From Luzula sylvatica (lineage: Eukaryota; Streptophyta; Magnoliopsida; Poales; Juncaceae), in assembly GCA_946800325.1 (NCBI GenBank), contig OX326957.1:17916591-17980590 (forward strand): a DNA stretch of 64,000 nucleotides, written 5' to 3'. Positions 44,324-56,807 of this stretch are shown here, in pieces. Position numbers and translations under genes: made by a program. Under the pieces are notes generated by a model, which was not told the DNA's origin, ran no database searches, and saw only the letters and a list, made by a program, of their open reading frames with translations. The stretch's first letter is position 1. Every line of letters begins with the position of its first letter.

Positions 44324-47300
44324 ATGGCGACAACTGCGGTTGTTCCCGATAAAGTAGTTAATTTCCACAACCAGATCTCGATCAAATTCAATGGATCTAA
44401 CTATTTGATCTGGAAATCTCAAATACTACTTCTTCAAGGGTACGGTCTCATTCAGTATATTGATCATCAGACCATACCACCTGCCGAAACTGTGCTCGTC
44501 TCGCAATCCGAAAATCCTACTGCCACGACTATGCCCAACTCTGCACAAGCCATCTGGGTTTAGCAAGACAGTATGGTACTTGGTTGTCTTAGATCAACCC
44601 TGACTGAATGTGTACTGAGACAGTATGGTACTTGGTTGTCTTGGACCTCTCTGAATCAGTTGTACAGCAACACAACAATGGCAAAATTGCTAGAACTCCA
44701 CCTTAAATTGTGTACGACCAAGAAAACCACACAATAATGTGGTGAATATTTTCTCCAAATGAAGACATTTGCCGATCAATTAGCGATCACTAGATCGCCT
44801 ATACCAGACTGACAACTTTCTCTTTTTCTTTTAGGTGGACCAGGAGCCGAATTCAATGGCTTTGTTACCGTTATTACTGTCCGAACCAAACCTCTTCAAC
44901 TCTCTAAAATACATGGCTATTTGCTCGGACATGAACAACACCTTGAGCAACAAGTGACCATCGAGCAACAGATGAGTTCCACACTTATTGCATCACCAGG
45001 AAATCCTAACTTTCACTCGACGATTTATGGCATCCAACATCCTCCCATTAATTCGTTTCAGAATCCCCACGCCATGTCTTTCCTCACTAAACAAGTCAAC
45101 ATTCAACGAGTCCGATGCAACTCTTCCAACATGTCGGCTCAATATTAGGGGCTGGACCAGGCCCCAGCATCATCTTAAAACCTCTCTGTGAGGCGTTTGC
45201 GGCACAATACATGAAGAATACCAGTTTTTGTGGTCGTACCAAGCAAGGCAGAGGTCGCGGTGGACGTGACACAAACCACGATCCCCACAATACCGGTGTC
45301 AAGTGAGATATTTGTCACAATAACAACCATGCTACAAACGATTGTTGGCATAACAAGTCTAATGGCCAGCGAAGTGCATTATTTGCCGAGCCTTCTTCCT
45401 TTTTCTCTGACGATTGGAATCTTGATTCGGGAGCAAGTAACCACATATATTCCGACATTAATAATCTCTCCAGTCATATCCCTTACTTAGGTAATGATAA
45501 AATAAAAGTAGGCAATGGTGCTGCCTTAGAAATAAAAAATATTAGTCATTCAATTTTGACCTTACCGAATTGTAAACTTGATCTCAAAAATATCCTTCAT
45601 GTTCCAAAAATCACAAAAAATTTGATTAGTATTTCTCAATTTACCAAAGATAACAATATTTCTCCTGAATTCTTACCATTTTGTTGTCTAATTAAGGATC
45701 GGGAAACCAACAAGGTGCTTCGCCTAGCAACTCTTGAGAACGGACTTTATCGACTTTCCAAGGAACTAAGAATCAAATGTCAGCCAATCGCACTTCTTGG
45801 GGAGCGAGTTTCAGCGGATACATGGTATAGAAGGCTGTGTCGTGCCTCCTTTTCTATTATTAAGAATTCAATAAATGATAAAAAAAATTGTCGGTTTCTA
45901 GTAAAATCTTTAATTTTTGCAACGCTTCCTGTGAGGGTAAAGCCCATAAACTCCCACTTAATAATGCCAAACCTAGGTCTTCTAATATTCTCGATTTGGT
46001 ACATTCAAATGTGTGGCGTCCATTTCCTATTATTTCAAATTCAGGAGCACGATATTATCAGATTTTTATAGATGATTACACTCGTTATACATGGATCTAT
46101 TTTATCCAAATCAAAGACCAAGTCGCAACAGTTTTTGCTCGCCTGAAAAGCCAAGTCGAAAATTATTTCTCCACTACTATCAAAACCATACAAACTGACG
46201 GTGGTACGGAATATAAACTCATCAGCCGCTCATATCCCACCATTTCCCATCTCACCACAGCTCCACATACACCTCAACAAATTGGTATAGCTGAGCAAAA
46301 AAACATCGACATATTGTGGAACTCGCCTTGTCCACTATGGCTCAAACTGCAATTCCGCAACAATAATTGGGAAGATGTGTTTTATAGCACCGTATATCTA
46401 ATCAATAGATTACCTAGCACCGCCTCTCGAAATACCTCTCCTTATCAATCTCTCTTCAAGAAGGAACCTGATTATAATTTCCTAAGGGATCTCGGATGTC
46501 TGTGTTTTTCATGTACTAGACCTTATAACAACCACAAACTTGAATATCGCTCGGTTCCATGTGTGTTTCTTGGCTACTTACCTAATAAAAAAGGATACAA
46601 ATGTCTTCATATATCCACAAACAAAATTTATATTAGTCGTCATGTCCTATTCAATGAAACATACTTTCCATTCAAAGACCTACACCAACACCATCAGAGT
46701 CCACCAATATCTTCTACACCCATTGAAACTACAATCTCGCTCATTAAAAAATCACATGACCTGCCACCTTCAAACACAACCCATATAACCGAGCAAACAC
46801 CTAATTCATCATTAGAACCGTCCAATCCTATTGATCAATCTAATCAATATCCGATGATTACGCGTAATCGGGATCACACTCGATGCACTAAACGTTTTCT
46901 GGACCATGTTGTTTACACATCCACAAAGCATCCAATTTCTTCCTCAATACTACACGAAGAGGTTGAACCCAATTGATTTTCCGCTGCAAATAAAAATCCG
47001 AACTTGCTTTTCCATGTACATTTCACCAAAATCTAGTTGGTTTCAAATGGGTATATAAAATAAAAAGAAATGCAAATGGTACTATTGAGAGATACAAAGC
47101 TCTTCTCGTGCCTAAGGGTTATCACCGAGAGGAAGGAATTGACAATACTAAAACCTTTAGTCGATTGGTGAAACCAACTACAATTCGGGTAGTCCTTACT
47201 CTTGCTCTCTCAAACCAATGGTCAGTTAGGCAGCTAGACGTCAACAATGCATTCTTAAATGGTGACTTAGAAGAAACCGTTTATATGCAACAACCTCCTG

Positions 47301-47675
47301 GATTTAATGCCATCTCGCCCAAATCATGTGTGCCTTTTGAAAAAAGCGTTGTATGAACTTAAACAAACATCCCGAGCATAGTTTAACAAACTAAAAAGCT
47401 CTATGTTAACTCTTGGCTTTATTTGCTCGAAATTAGACTCATCCCGTTATACAAAGAAAGAACTAATCATTATTTTAGTTTATGTTGATGATATTCTTAT
47501 AACAGGAAACAATTATTTATCCATCGAGAATATCATACATGACCTTCATACACAGTTCTCCTTGAAGGATATTGCAAACCTACATTACTTTCTCGGTATT
47601 GAGGCTCAACCGACATCCCAGGGCTTGTACAACGCGCATAGATGGATGGGGCAAAACCTTGCCCTTCTCCCATGA
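44324..47675 (+). pseudogene. Copia element C gag-pol, broken
   Basis: Domains are in normal Copia order but in changing frames. Gag starts at 44324 (FNGSNYLIWKSQILLLQGYGL) and meets a stop at 44561. A pre-integrase region lies at 45556-45760 (HVPKITKNLISISQFT, LENGLYRL). The integrase core lies at about 45888-46420 (FIDDYTRYTWIYF, QTDGGTEY, HTPQQIGIAEQKN), with its C-terminal region to 46976 (FLRDLGCLCF, CVFLGYLPNKKGYKC). RT is at 47108-47356 (RQLDVNNAFLNGDLEETVY) and 47403-47675 (LVYVDDILITGNN, intact YVDD). Several stops and frameshifts separate them. RNase H and the 3' LTR are cut off by the LTR at 47717. Protease DSG is visible near 45425. Confidence 0.9.
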
Positions 47676-47716
47676 TAGCCGACGAACAACTCTCAAAGAC
47701 TGGAGGAGAACCGATG

Positions 47717-48960
47717 TGTTGGTTAATTCTAACCTAGAGGGGGGGTAAATTTGGTAATCTACCGTACAATTACTTTAGCTAATTACCTAATTTACTATGC
47801 GGAATTAATAATAATTTAAATAAATTAGATGATACCGTAAACACTTGAACACAAGATGTTTTTTAACGAAGTTCGGTAGGTGGTTGCTATGTAGCCTTAA
47901 CTCACCCTTTACTCGCTTAATTGACCGACTCAATTAGTTGCGAGTACCTACGTCTCCGGGAATGCCTTGCGCCTCTTTTTGGCTTTCGATTGAATTCCAA
48001 CTCACTCGATTACAAGGTTTCGCCTAGATCGATTTACACGCTTTCTATCGATCTATAGCTTAGGCTCTTTACAAGTAGTTGCAATAGCCTATTACAATTT
48101 TCACTAATCGAGCTACAACGTGATCGGTCACGTGAGTGGGAAACGATTAGGGGAGGATATTGAAAGTAGATCAATGATCTAAAGAGGGTTTCTCAAGCTA
48201 TCAATGGATATATATAATCACGGCTTTAGGGTTTCTCTCTTTTGTATTTGAATGTGTGAAAATGAAGAAGTGGGAGAGAAAGGTCCTTGAAGGATTCTAT
48301 TTATACTCTCTATAGAAATCCTTCAGAAAACTGCATGTCCGTTCGAACGCACAATGTTCATTCTGAATGCACTTGTAGTTTGTACTAGCCGTTTCAAAAT
48401 AACGTACAAGTACATTTGTCAGTCCGTTTGAACGGACAAAGTCCGTTCAGAACGAACTCAATTATACATTGCCTTTTGTTTGTTCAGTGATGAAAGTCCG
48501 TTCAACGCACTTAAGTTGTTGGTGAACGAATTCTAAGTGTCCGTTCGAACGTACATGTTTGTTCGTTCGAACGCACACAATCCTGTGACAAGGGTGGTTC
48601 AATCAAGAGATGATATTTTGATATGTGGTAAGTCCGTTCTGAACGGACTTGGAGTTCGTTCAGAATGCACTTCTTCCTTGATTAAACTCTTTGTTATTTG
48701 AACATGATTTTACTTGAGATCTACTTGGTTTCTACCTATGATTTATTTGTGGCGAATCCCACTCACGGAAGGCTTCGACATCTTGATTCTTGATATGCTT
48801 CAAGGGCCTTCCTTCTAATCTTCTCTTGTTGTGCTTCTTGTGACTTCGAAGCTCTTCATCATCTTCGTGTCGTACCTGCGTTATCCTACACATTTTCTCG
48901 ATGTAAACGTTAGTAATGACAGTGTTTTGAAATAATCAAACCATTAGGAAATTTGAACCA
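47717..48960 (-). mobile_element. 3' LTR of a Sirevirus-like Copia element (1244 bp)
   Basis: The + strand runs TGTTGGTTAATTC...GAACCA; the element reads minus, so the LTR starts TGGTTCAAATTTCC at 48960 and ends AACCAACA at 47717. Orientation follows from the polypurine tract and envelope-like ORF at higher coordinates and from the C-rich CCCCCCTCTAGG near its 3' end. It carries an array of CCGTTCGAACGG-type palindromes. It is inserted in the RT region of element C. A relative is at 1-329. Confidence 0.8.
48338..48680. repeat. Array of CCGTTCGAACGG-type palindromes in the Sirevirus-like LTR
   Basis: About eight units such as GTCCGTTCGAACGCAC, GTCCGTTTGAACGGAC, GTCCGTTCTGAACGGAC and GTTCGTTCGAACGCAC occur in 340 bp. 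Two more (GTGCGTTCCGAACGAAC, GTTCGTTCGAACGCAC) lie at 49198-49245, beyond the polypurine tract. Confidence 0.85.
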
Positions 48961-49130
48961 GCAAACTCCCCCTTTTGATTAATTTCAAAACACCATCGAA
49001 TTGGAGAGTTTCGACCTTTCATCGAGAACTTTCCGTTTGATCGTTTTCTCCCCCATTTTGAAAGTGATCAAAAGGGTCAATAAGACTCCCGAGAGGGAAG
49101 GCTCCCCCTAAATAAGAGCTCCCCCTCAAT
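48961..49130 (-). other. Multiple polypurine tracts of the Sirevirus-like element
   Basis: Directly upstream of the 3' LTR on the minus strand is AAAAGGGGGAGTTTGC, with further AGGGGGAGC copies at about 49105 and 49120. Several AAGGGGGAG-type tracts before the 3' LTR are a known Sirevirus hallmark. They prime plus-strand DNA synthesis. Confidence 0.75.
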
Positions 49131-49488
49131 AAATGAATTTTATGAATGTATGAGCATGTAAAAACAATCACTCTTTTGCAAGCAGATTAATGATGTGAGT
49201 GCGTTCCGAACGAACAAAGTGGTTCGTTCGAACGCACTTGGTTCTGTGATGAGACCAATAACTGGTCCAAAATTGATTTTACTAGAATCAACACAAAATA
49301 TGAAAAATCTCATATTACGATATTAAAAAATGTTCCTAATTTATGACAACATAGCCACACATTATCCTAAATATCCAAATCATACAATTACCAACTTAAT
49401 CACTCAAATACTCACGCACAACAAACAAAACAAAAAAAATAAACATAGACTCCCACGATCACATCACATCCCTAGATAGACGTTTGCC

Positions 49489-50919
49489 CTATTCGTAAGG
49501 ACCGGGGTGAGAGTTCGGATCGTCCACGAAGAAAGTATCGGTGTTGAATTGTCCCGAGTTGGACCCCGACGGATGGTCCGCGGGAGGAGGCGATGGAGGA
49601 GGTGGGTTTTGTTCACGAGGATCCTGGTACGGCCCAAAGCGGTTTCCAAGGTGAACATAGAGGTCGGCAAACTGTTGATTCACGTTTTCGATAACCCTTG
49701 CTTCGGATGCACGTAAATCTTCCCGAAACGAGTCCCGAATCATTTGTCCATTTCTCACCGCTCGCTCATCCATTTCTTCGAACAACGTATGTATGTACTC
49801 GTACCTCCTTGCATCCCGGTCCTCTTGAGCGTTCGAGCTTTCGGCACGCTCCTTCTTCTTTCTCTTACGCGTCGGTTGTTCAGGGTCTGGTTCACCACCT
49901 TGCCCGGTATAGGTGGGATCGGCGTTTTCATCCTCCTCGGAGTGGGTGTCACCTTCTGCCCAGCAGATCGGATCGCGGGGAAGATGGAACGACTCCGCAT
50001 CCTTCTTTGAATCAATCATCCATCCGCGAATGCGTGCCGAGTAGCAATATCCGAGACGGAGGAGATTTTCTCTCGATGCGAGGTTGATGGGTGACTCCGG
50101 TCGAAAATCCCAATCTTGCACCGGAATTGTCAATCCATTGAGTTCCAACATATGGGCGATCAACGTACCGTATGGGAGCGACGCATTTTTCTGACTCAAG
50201 ACACTTTCCATGTGACTTAGAATCAGGTTGGGGATATGCATGATTAGTTGGTCCGGGTACCACATGCGATATAAAAGCATGATATTCCTATTTTCGAGAT
50301 TTGCTTTTAATTTTGCAACGGGAGTGAGAATATTGTTACCGATGGCCCAAACGAATTTCTCGGGTGCGGCAAGATGAGAGGCTGAGCTTTCAGATTTATA
50401 GTTGTTTGTTACCACTTTCTTCATGTGGTTCATGACTACCGGGTCCGGTCTTCCCTTTCGAGCATTGTAGACTTTTTCTCCATCATCCTTGAGCCCTAAA
50501 AGATCACACAAGTTGCTCACTGAAATCTCGAAATCTTCACCGAGAATATATGATGTTACCTTCTCTTCGTCATGGTGAAATATGGCGTTGGCGTAGAAGA
50601 GTCGCGTGATGACGTCGTAATATTGGCAATTGAGACATGCGAGATTACCAAATCCCCACCGTCGCTCGATTTCCTCAACTTTGTCGTAAAGGTGAGGAAT
50701 GTTAGGAGGGAGAGCGTAGTAATAGCACTTGGAGATAGCATTGGCGACGATTTCCTTAAACCGGATGCATGCCTCTGGATTTCGGAAGAGATGTTCGTTG
50801 TGAGGATTATCGAAGTTGTAATCCTCTTGGAGACGCTCACTCCGATTGCCTTTCTTGGCAGGCACCTTCTTTGTGACTGCCTCCTTCTTCTTGCCTTTGA
50901 TTCTTGAGGAGGACGACAT
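49489..50919 (-). CDS. Envelope-like / putative plant transposon protein ORF of a Sirevirus-like element, 476 aa
   Basis: A single open frame from MSSSSRIKGK to the stop at 49489. The first about 35 residues are basic (KGKKKEAVTKKVPAKKG). Residues about 45-330 form a globular region (DNPHNEHLFRNPEACIRF, IERRWGFGNLACL, LPYGTLIAHMLELNGL), which I recall as the putative plant transposon protein domain common in third ORFs of Sireviruses. An acidic linker, a basic RKRKKKERAE patch, a likely coiled coil and a PPPPSPPP tail follow. I see no clear signal peptide or membrane span, so envelope function is doubtful. Its position between pol (missing) and the polypurine tract fits the env-like slot. The rest of the element was lost where the 50980 LTR inserted, 60 bp before its ATG. 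Confidence 0.75.
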   Translation of the reverse strand: MSSSSRIKGKKKEAVTKKVPAKKGNRSERLQEDYNFDNPHNEHLFRNPEACIRFKEIVANAISKCYYYALPPNIPHLYDKVEEIERRWGFGNLACLNCQYYDVITRLFYANAIFHHDEEKVTSYILGEDFEISVSNLCDLLGLKDDGEKVYNARKGRPDPVVMNHMKKVVTNNYKSESSASHLAAPEKFVWAIGNNILTPVAKLKANLENRNIMLLYRMWYPDQLIMHIPNLILSHMESVLSQKNASLPYGTLIAHMLELNGLTIPVQDWDFRPESPINLASRENLLRLGYCYSARIRGWMIDSKKDAESFHLPRDPICWAEGDTHSEEDENADPTYTGQGGEPDPEQPTRKRKKKERAESSNAQEDRDARRYEYIHTLFEEMDERAVRNGQMIRDSFREDLRASEARVIENVNQQFADLYVHLGNRFGPYQDPREQNPPPPSPPPADHPSGSNSGQFNTDTFFVDDPNSHPGPYE

Positions 50920-50979
50920 TTTCTCTTGAGGTTTGGGAAAGAATGGTCTTGGAGAGAAGAAGGGTTTGGGAAAGAAAGC

Positions 50980-52046
50980 TGAAGGAAATACAGTTTTGGA
51001 TCATCGCTAAAATGGTACGTAGCACAAACGAACGTACGCGTTCGTGGGCATACGAAACAGATTAGTAACACTGGTATAACTTTCAGTAGGAAACTCCGAT
51101 TTGAATGGTTCAAATTGGGTTAGTTAGATAATGCGATTATCTAGAACTTTCATGTTGTAATATATTTCATTTGAGCGAAGTATCAGTATCGTTCTAATGA
51201 AATACCGAAAGGGTGCGACAGTTTGACATACAGTCAGTAAAACGGCCGTAACTTTCGGGTCCGAACTCCAATTGGGCTGGGACAAATTGGGTTGGAAAGA
51301 TAATTAGATTATCTACAACTTTCGTAATTGTTCCAAGTCGGTTGGAACGATTTAATATTTTCGTTCTGACAGATTACTGAAAGGGTGTATGCAGTTTTCT
51401 GTTTGAAAATGTGTATAGAAGATATACATACCTTTTGGCCCATCCTTATCCTATGGAGTATATATAGGATGTTTCTCTCTCTCTCATCAGTCCAACCAGT
51501 TGAATAATTAGATTAGTTCAACCTGAAAATTAATGGAGTTAATTTAGAATTAATCCAGAAATTAAGAGACTCTAATCACTTGATGAAAGAGTGCGAAGAG
51601 ATTGAGAGAAAAGGAGAAAAGAATTTTCTCCGTCTAGAGAATCGAAACGCAATCATGCAAGTTCGCCGGTGCATCGTCTAGGCAGGTGCATCCGCGACCG
51701 AGGTGCTACGACTCACGGTGGATACGGGTAGAGGAGCGACACATGTGGCTCTTCGTTGTGATCAAACCGGAGAAGTAATCGAGTAACGGGCTGTGGAATC
51801 ATGCGGGCATGTAACGCACGAAGACAACCCGAGGCGTGTCGAAACGGTGGGAGACGTGCGGTATGGGACGTACGGGCTAGTCACCAATGTGACACCGAAG
51901 GAAATAGAAGGCGGCGATCAACCCTTCGTGTGCCATCAATTTGGCACTGGTATGAATCTGTCCTTATATTCGCATCGGGAATCGGGGAATCGAACCGGGC
52001 CTACATATCCGCTGCGCGGGCCCGGGGTCGAGGATATTCCCCATCA
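50980..52046 (+). mobile_element. 5' LTR of Copia element B (1067 bp)
   Basis: It runs TGAAGGAAATACAG...CCCCATCA, followed by G and the primer binding site. The first about 425 bp match the 3' LTR (60884) with about 11 substitutions. It contains two diverged copies of a module built around TAACTTTC, a YTCCRATTTG-like box, ATTATCTA and GAAAGGGTG (51070-51240 and 51243-51400). The U5 has GCATCGTCTAGGCAGG and CCGGGCCTACATATCCGC. Confidence 0.92.
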
Positions 52047-52047
52047 G

Positions 52048-52059
52048 TGGTATCAGAGC
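52048..52059 (+). other. Primer binding site of Copia element B
   Basis: TGGTATCAGAGC, one base after the LTR end; complementary to initiator methionine tRNA. Confidence 0.97.
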
Positions 52060-52199
52060 GATCGCCATCGATTCGAGGGTCGAATCATAATCGTATATTA
52101 GATATACGCACGGGTTATCAAAGTTCGTACCCGTTTGCATGATGCTACATATAGAGAAAGTCAAATTCCGTTAAAATCACAAGTGGAATTCTCTAGAGA

Positions 52200-52885
52200 T
52201 CGATCAAAAGTTGATTGAGAGTATCTAGGAATGATCGTGAAAAAGTTTCATGATTTATCGTTTTGGAAACGAGCGAAAACGGACGAAACGGCAAAATCTG
52301 CAGAAAGTTAGAATACGAAACAGTGAGTAAAACTAAGATAATTTTCAGTGGAAAATGCCAAATTGATTGGATCAAATTGGAGTAGTTAGATAATGCGATT
52401 ATCTATGACTTTGATACATAAAGTTTTTCCATTTAAATGAATTATCAGTATCGTTTTTATGGAATACTGAAAGGGTGCGACTGTTTGACATACAGAGACT
52501 AAAACGTCCGTATATGTCGCATAGAAACTCCAATTGAGTCCAATCCAATTGGGTTAATTATATAATAAGATTATCTAGAACTTTCGTTCAGATTCAAAGT
52601 CGGTTGGAACAATTTAATATTTTTGTTTCAACAGAATACTGAAAAGGTGTCTGTAGTTTTCTGGTTGAAAAGGTGTATATTGGATATACTTACCTTTTCG
52701 TTTGTTCGTATTTTACTAAAACTGGTATAACTTTCAGTAGAAAATTCCGATTTGAATGGTTCAGATTGTTTTAGTTAGATAATTAGATTATCTAGAACTT
52801 TCATGTTGTAATATATTTTATTTGAGCGAAGTATTAGTGTCGTTCTAATGAAATAACGAAAGGGTGCAGAAAAACAGTTTTTCTG
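52200..52885 (+). repeat. Three LTR-type modules repeated in the leader of element B
   Basis: Modules at about 52340-52505, 52506-52690 and 52725-52870 repeat the LTR U3 modules: (T)AA(C)TTTCAGT(A)G, ATTG/ATTTGAATGG, GTTAGATAAT...ATTATCTA, TTTAATATTTT or TATTTCATTTG, then GAAAGGGTG. The third is nearest the LTR copy at 51070. They sit after the primer binding site, so they are not part of the LTR. A GC-rich GGCGCCCCGGACGCGTCCCGG stretch and CCGTTATAACGG (52948-52959) follow. Confidence 0.75.
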
Positions 52886-54336
52886 CCGCCCCGGGGGCAT
52901 TTTTTGGCGCCCCGGACGCGTCCCGGGCGAGGTTTTCTGGATGGGGAAGTCCGTTATAACGGACCCTTCTCTGGATGCTGTTTTTGTTTTCGCGATAACT
53001 TTGGCTACGAAGCTCGGAATTTTGAGTTCTTTATATCGATTTGATCGGCATCAAACATTCTAGCATATTAGATAATTAATTATTTAGAATAATTAATCTC
53101 CCTACATAAATCATATGCATTTACAAATCTTGTGATAGTGATATAATATGATTATGTCACGAATTTAGAAACATGCAATGGCATGATCCCTCATAATATT
53201 TAAGTCATGGAAATGCCTTCCATATTCACAACCACTATGATCGGTACTACGTCTCACATGGGTTAAGGCCAAAGCCGACATGGGTTATTGTAGTCATCGA
53301 CGGGGTGGCAAGCGTTAAATAGGGACTGATAAGGGTTAAGGCCAAAGCCGACTTATTAGTAGTTTATTTGAACGATACGATGAGTATGGTTGTGACTTAA
53401 CCGTTCAAGCCAGTAAGGGTTGAGGCCAAAGCCGACTTGATTGGAAGTTCGGGGCATAAATAGGATGCACACACGGAACTGGGATTGTATAGGATACGAT
53501 CCATCACCGAAATCCTATAAAGGTTCGAGAGTCGCATTGGATGCGATTGGATATAATCCTACCTAAATAGCGAGATCCCACTCGTCTGCCAAAGCAACTT
53601 GTGGGAGGATCGTAAAATATGGGTCTTGAGTGTTATGGACTTGGAGTCCCGTATCGGTATGAGGGTTATCGATTCGATAAAATAACACTATCATATATTC
53701 ATCATATAAGCATATAGATTAAGTACGCACGGTTAGGAGTTAATCTTCATCATCCGTTTAGAATTATGTTTTCAAGCAACACCAAATATATCGTTGAAAT
53801 CGATATGATAGATGGCTTTTGGGCCGGAATTACCATGATTAACCTTGATAGTTAAAGAATAGTTCTTTAGACTTAAAGGAACGTGTTGGACACGGAAATG
53901 GTAGATTCGGGGCTAAAGGCATTGGCTTTAGAGAAAGCCGGGTTCGATAAACTTTAAGAAGGAATCGAACGATATTACGTGCCTTGCAGTGGCATGTATA
54001 GACGCATATTTCTCAAAATTGTTTTGAGAATTCGGGTGTATATGAAAGTAAAACACAACGCTCATGAAATAGTTTCAAGAGCTAGAGCGCGTTGAATTAT
54101 TCAATGCGGCTCAAAGAGTAGGTTAATTTTGAGACGCCTTATGGGTCTTGGATTAACACTCGTGTGTTGATGGTACGAGATTTGATCGTTGTGACCGAAT
54201 ATCATATGCATTCGATAGATAAGTTGATCCCGAAATTGCATGAGATGCGATTTAAATTTGAATTGGAGATGCTCGGAGTATCCGAGGAATCCAATGCATA
54301 TAGATGCGTGGATGTCCTTGTAATTCAAAAGCGGGA
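52886..54336 (+). pseudogene. Leader and decayed gag region of element B
   Basis: 53200-53460 has three AGGCCAAAGCCGAC(A/T) repeats typical of this family's leader. From about 53700 the sequence is probably gag, but it has no long frame. The only open piece, at 54164-54339 (LIPKLHEMRFKFELEML), could be mid-gag; I cannot assign it firmly. No zinc knuckle or ATG-started gag is readable. It is interrupted at 54340 by a CACTA element. Confidence 0.5.
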
Positions 54337-54339
54337 TCG

Positions 54340-56807
54340 CACTACAACACATGTGTTTTTTAGGGTCGGGCCGCCCCTAAAATATACTCATTATTGGGTC
54401 GGCCGGCCCCAATAAGACTTTTGGGTCGGTCAGAACAGGGTCAGCCCGACCCTGATTGTTCAAAATTTTGGGTCCGCCCGCCCCAAATTGGTCCAACCGC
54501 CCCAATAAGGCTTTTGGGTCGTCCTTTTATTGGGTCCGCCCGACCCTAAAATCAGGGTCCGCCCGCCCTTGTAGTAAATCCTGTCCCAATAAGGTTTTTG
54601 GGTCGTCCTTTTATTGGGTCCGCCCGACCCTAAAATCAGGGTCCGCCTGCCCCTGTAGCAAATGCCGTCCCAATAAGCTCTTGTAGCTGCCCGCCCCAAC
54701 CCCCTGACCGCCCCAATAGTATTAGGGTCGGCCCGCCCCAACCCCCTGACCGCCCCAATAGTATTAGGGTCGGCCCGCCCCAACCTCCTGACCGCCCCAA
54801 TAGCTGCAATGTACACAGCCACTTGTCCCCTCCCTCTCTCTATCTCTCTCTCGCTCTCTCTCACTTGCCCCAATAGTATTAGAACATCCTTCTCTCGTGC
54901 TCTCCTCCTTCTCGTGCTCTCTCCCTCTCTCGTGCTCTCTACTCTCTCTCGGCTAGGGTTAAACCCTCCTTCTCGTGCTCTCTCCCTCTCTCGTGCTCTC
55001 TACTCTCTCTCTCGGAAAATTCTCTGCCTCTCACGAAGCGGTGCTATCTACTCTCTCGCGACGGATTTCTCTCTTTCCGGTAATTTAGCTCTCTCGTACT
55101 TGTTTAGTCTTCTTCTTTCTTGAATGAGACCCGTTTTGACCAATTTTGATCTAATTTTGTTGTTTTTCGCAAATGTTGGCTGGTTTTTAGGTTTTTTTTT
55201 CTTTTTTCGCAAATTTGGGCTGAAATTTAGTTGAATTAGGAACAGATTTTGTTGTTTTTCGCAAAAATTACTGGTATCTAGGTAAATTTTTTGTTTTTCG
55301 CAAAATTAGGTTGGAAAATTAGTTCAATTTGGATCCAGATTCCTGGAAAATTAGTTCAATTAGTTCAATTTTGATTAATCGAAAATATTTGATGTTATTT
55401 GCTGTTAAACCTGAGGTTTTGTGGAGCTCGTGCTTGGAGAACGTGAATTTCAAACCCGCCACTCTTCTACTCGTTCTGGATCTGGTCAAGGTAAGCTCCA
55501 AATTCCTATAGGGCTTGGTCAAGGCTGGAAAATGATTTAAATTTGTTTAGCTTGGTTTAGTTTAGGGTTTAGGTTAATTGTGGTAGTATGACCTGGTTTA
55601 GTTTAGGGTTTAGGTCAAGTTCAAATAAGGAGATTTAAGTAAAAAATGTATGATAAATTATTGTTGTATTGTTCAAATAAGGAGATTTAAGTTCAAATAA
55701 GGAGATTTCTTTGGACTAAGTAGTATGACTTGGTTCTCGCAGGAGCTGGAGGCGGGTCTCGCAGGAGCTGGAGGCGGGTCTCCAAAATAAAGAAGTAATA
55801 ATTTCACAAATACCCCTCTAAAATTATATATTGAAAACTTGATTGCATAATAATTTGCCATGAAAAAAAATTAGGGTTTCAATTTAGTTCTTTTTCTGTC
55901 AGTTTTTTTTTCTAATTTTTTAGTCATTTTTTCATTGCTTTTTTGTTGTTTTCAAATATTTTTTAGGGTTTTAATTTAGTATCTCTTCACAGATTTTTTG
56001 TTAAATACTTCTATTAATTTATTTTGAAATTATAGTACTAATCATTTTTATATAACATTTTACAAAATCGTTTTTCAGTTTTCTGATAATTTTTTCTTTT
56101 TGAAATTATTACCTAAGGATAAATACGATGTTTTTATATTTCGAATGATTAATGTAATATTTTGGGTTTTAGAATGGTAAAAATGGAAATTCTTCTTTAT
56201 TAATTGTTTGTGTTTTATTTTAGGAATAGATGGGTTAATTGAAAGATGATGAGGATGGTGGTTGGCTACTGAGGGGCCATGGAGGGAGATGGTAATTTAT
56301 AATTTGTAATTTGATTTTGTATTTGTAATTCTTATCGTCGGAAAATATATGTAATTTGGTTATTGATATACTTTTTGCTACTGATGGGTTAATATATTTT
56401 TTTCTATTGATGTGTGTTTGTAATTTGTAATTTGATTTTGTATTTGTAATTTGTATCGTCGGAAAGTATATGTTTGTGTATTTTGTATCATGGATTTAAT
56501 TATATATATATATATCGAAATTAAAAAAATATTAATAAATACTATTAGGGTCGGCCAGCCCCATTAGCTGACGCGTCAGTACTGACAGTACTATTTCTGC
56601 TGTGAATTGACTGATGGTTATAGGGTCGGCCCGCCCCATTAAATACCGCCCCAAAAACGTTATAGGGTCGGCCCGCCCCTGACAGGAACGCAGCTTTTAG
56701 GGACACCCATTTAGGGTCGCCTCACCGACCCAATAACCTATAGGGACGGTTTTGAAGTCTTGTTGGGTCAGTTTTGGCTGCCCCAATAGTCCATATGTGT
56801 TGTAGTG
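54340..56807. mobile_element. 2468-bp non-autonomous CACTA (En/Spm) transposon nested in element B
   Basis: The ends are CACTACAACACATGTG and the inverse CACTACAACACATATGG. A perfect 3-bp duplication TCG flanks it (54337-54339 and 56808-56810). Both subterminal regions are packed with GGGTCGGCCCGCCCC-type repeats in both orientations (54363-54800 and 56545-56790). The interior has a CT-rich stretch (TCTCTCGTGCTCTC repeats, 54830-55080) and AT-rich, UTR/intron-like DNA with a GGAGCTGGAGGCGGGTCTC duplication at 55740. No transposase. The ORFs over the GC-rich repeats are artefacts. Confidence 0.93.

Noticed and set aside
49698..50263. Overlapping ORFs on both strands near 49.7-50.3 kb
   Set aside because: Shadows of the 476-aa envelope-like ORF on the minus strand.
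54460..54873. 137-aa minus ORF with GAVRGLGRADPNT repeats
   Set aside because: It is translation of the GC-rich subterminal repeats of the CACTA transposon, which occur in both orientations.
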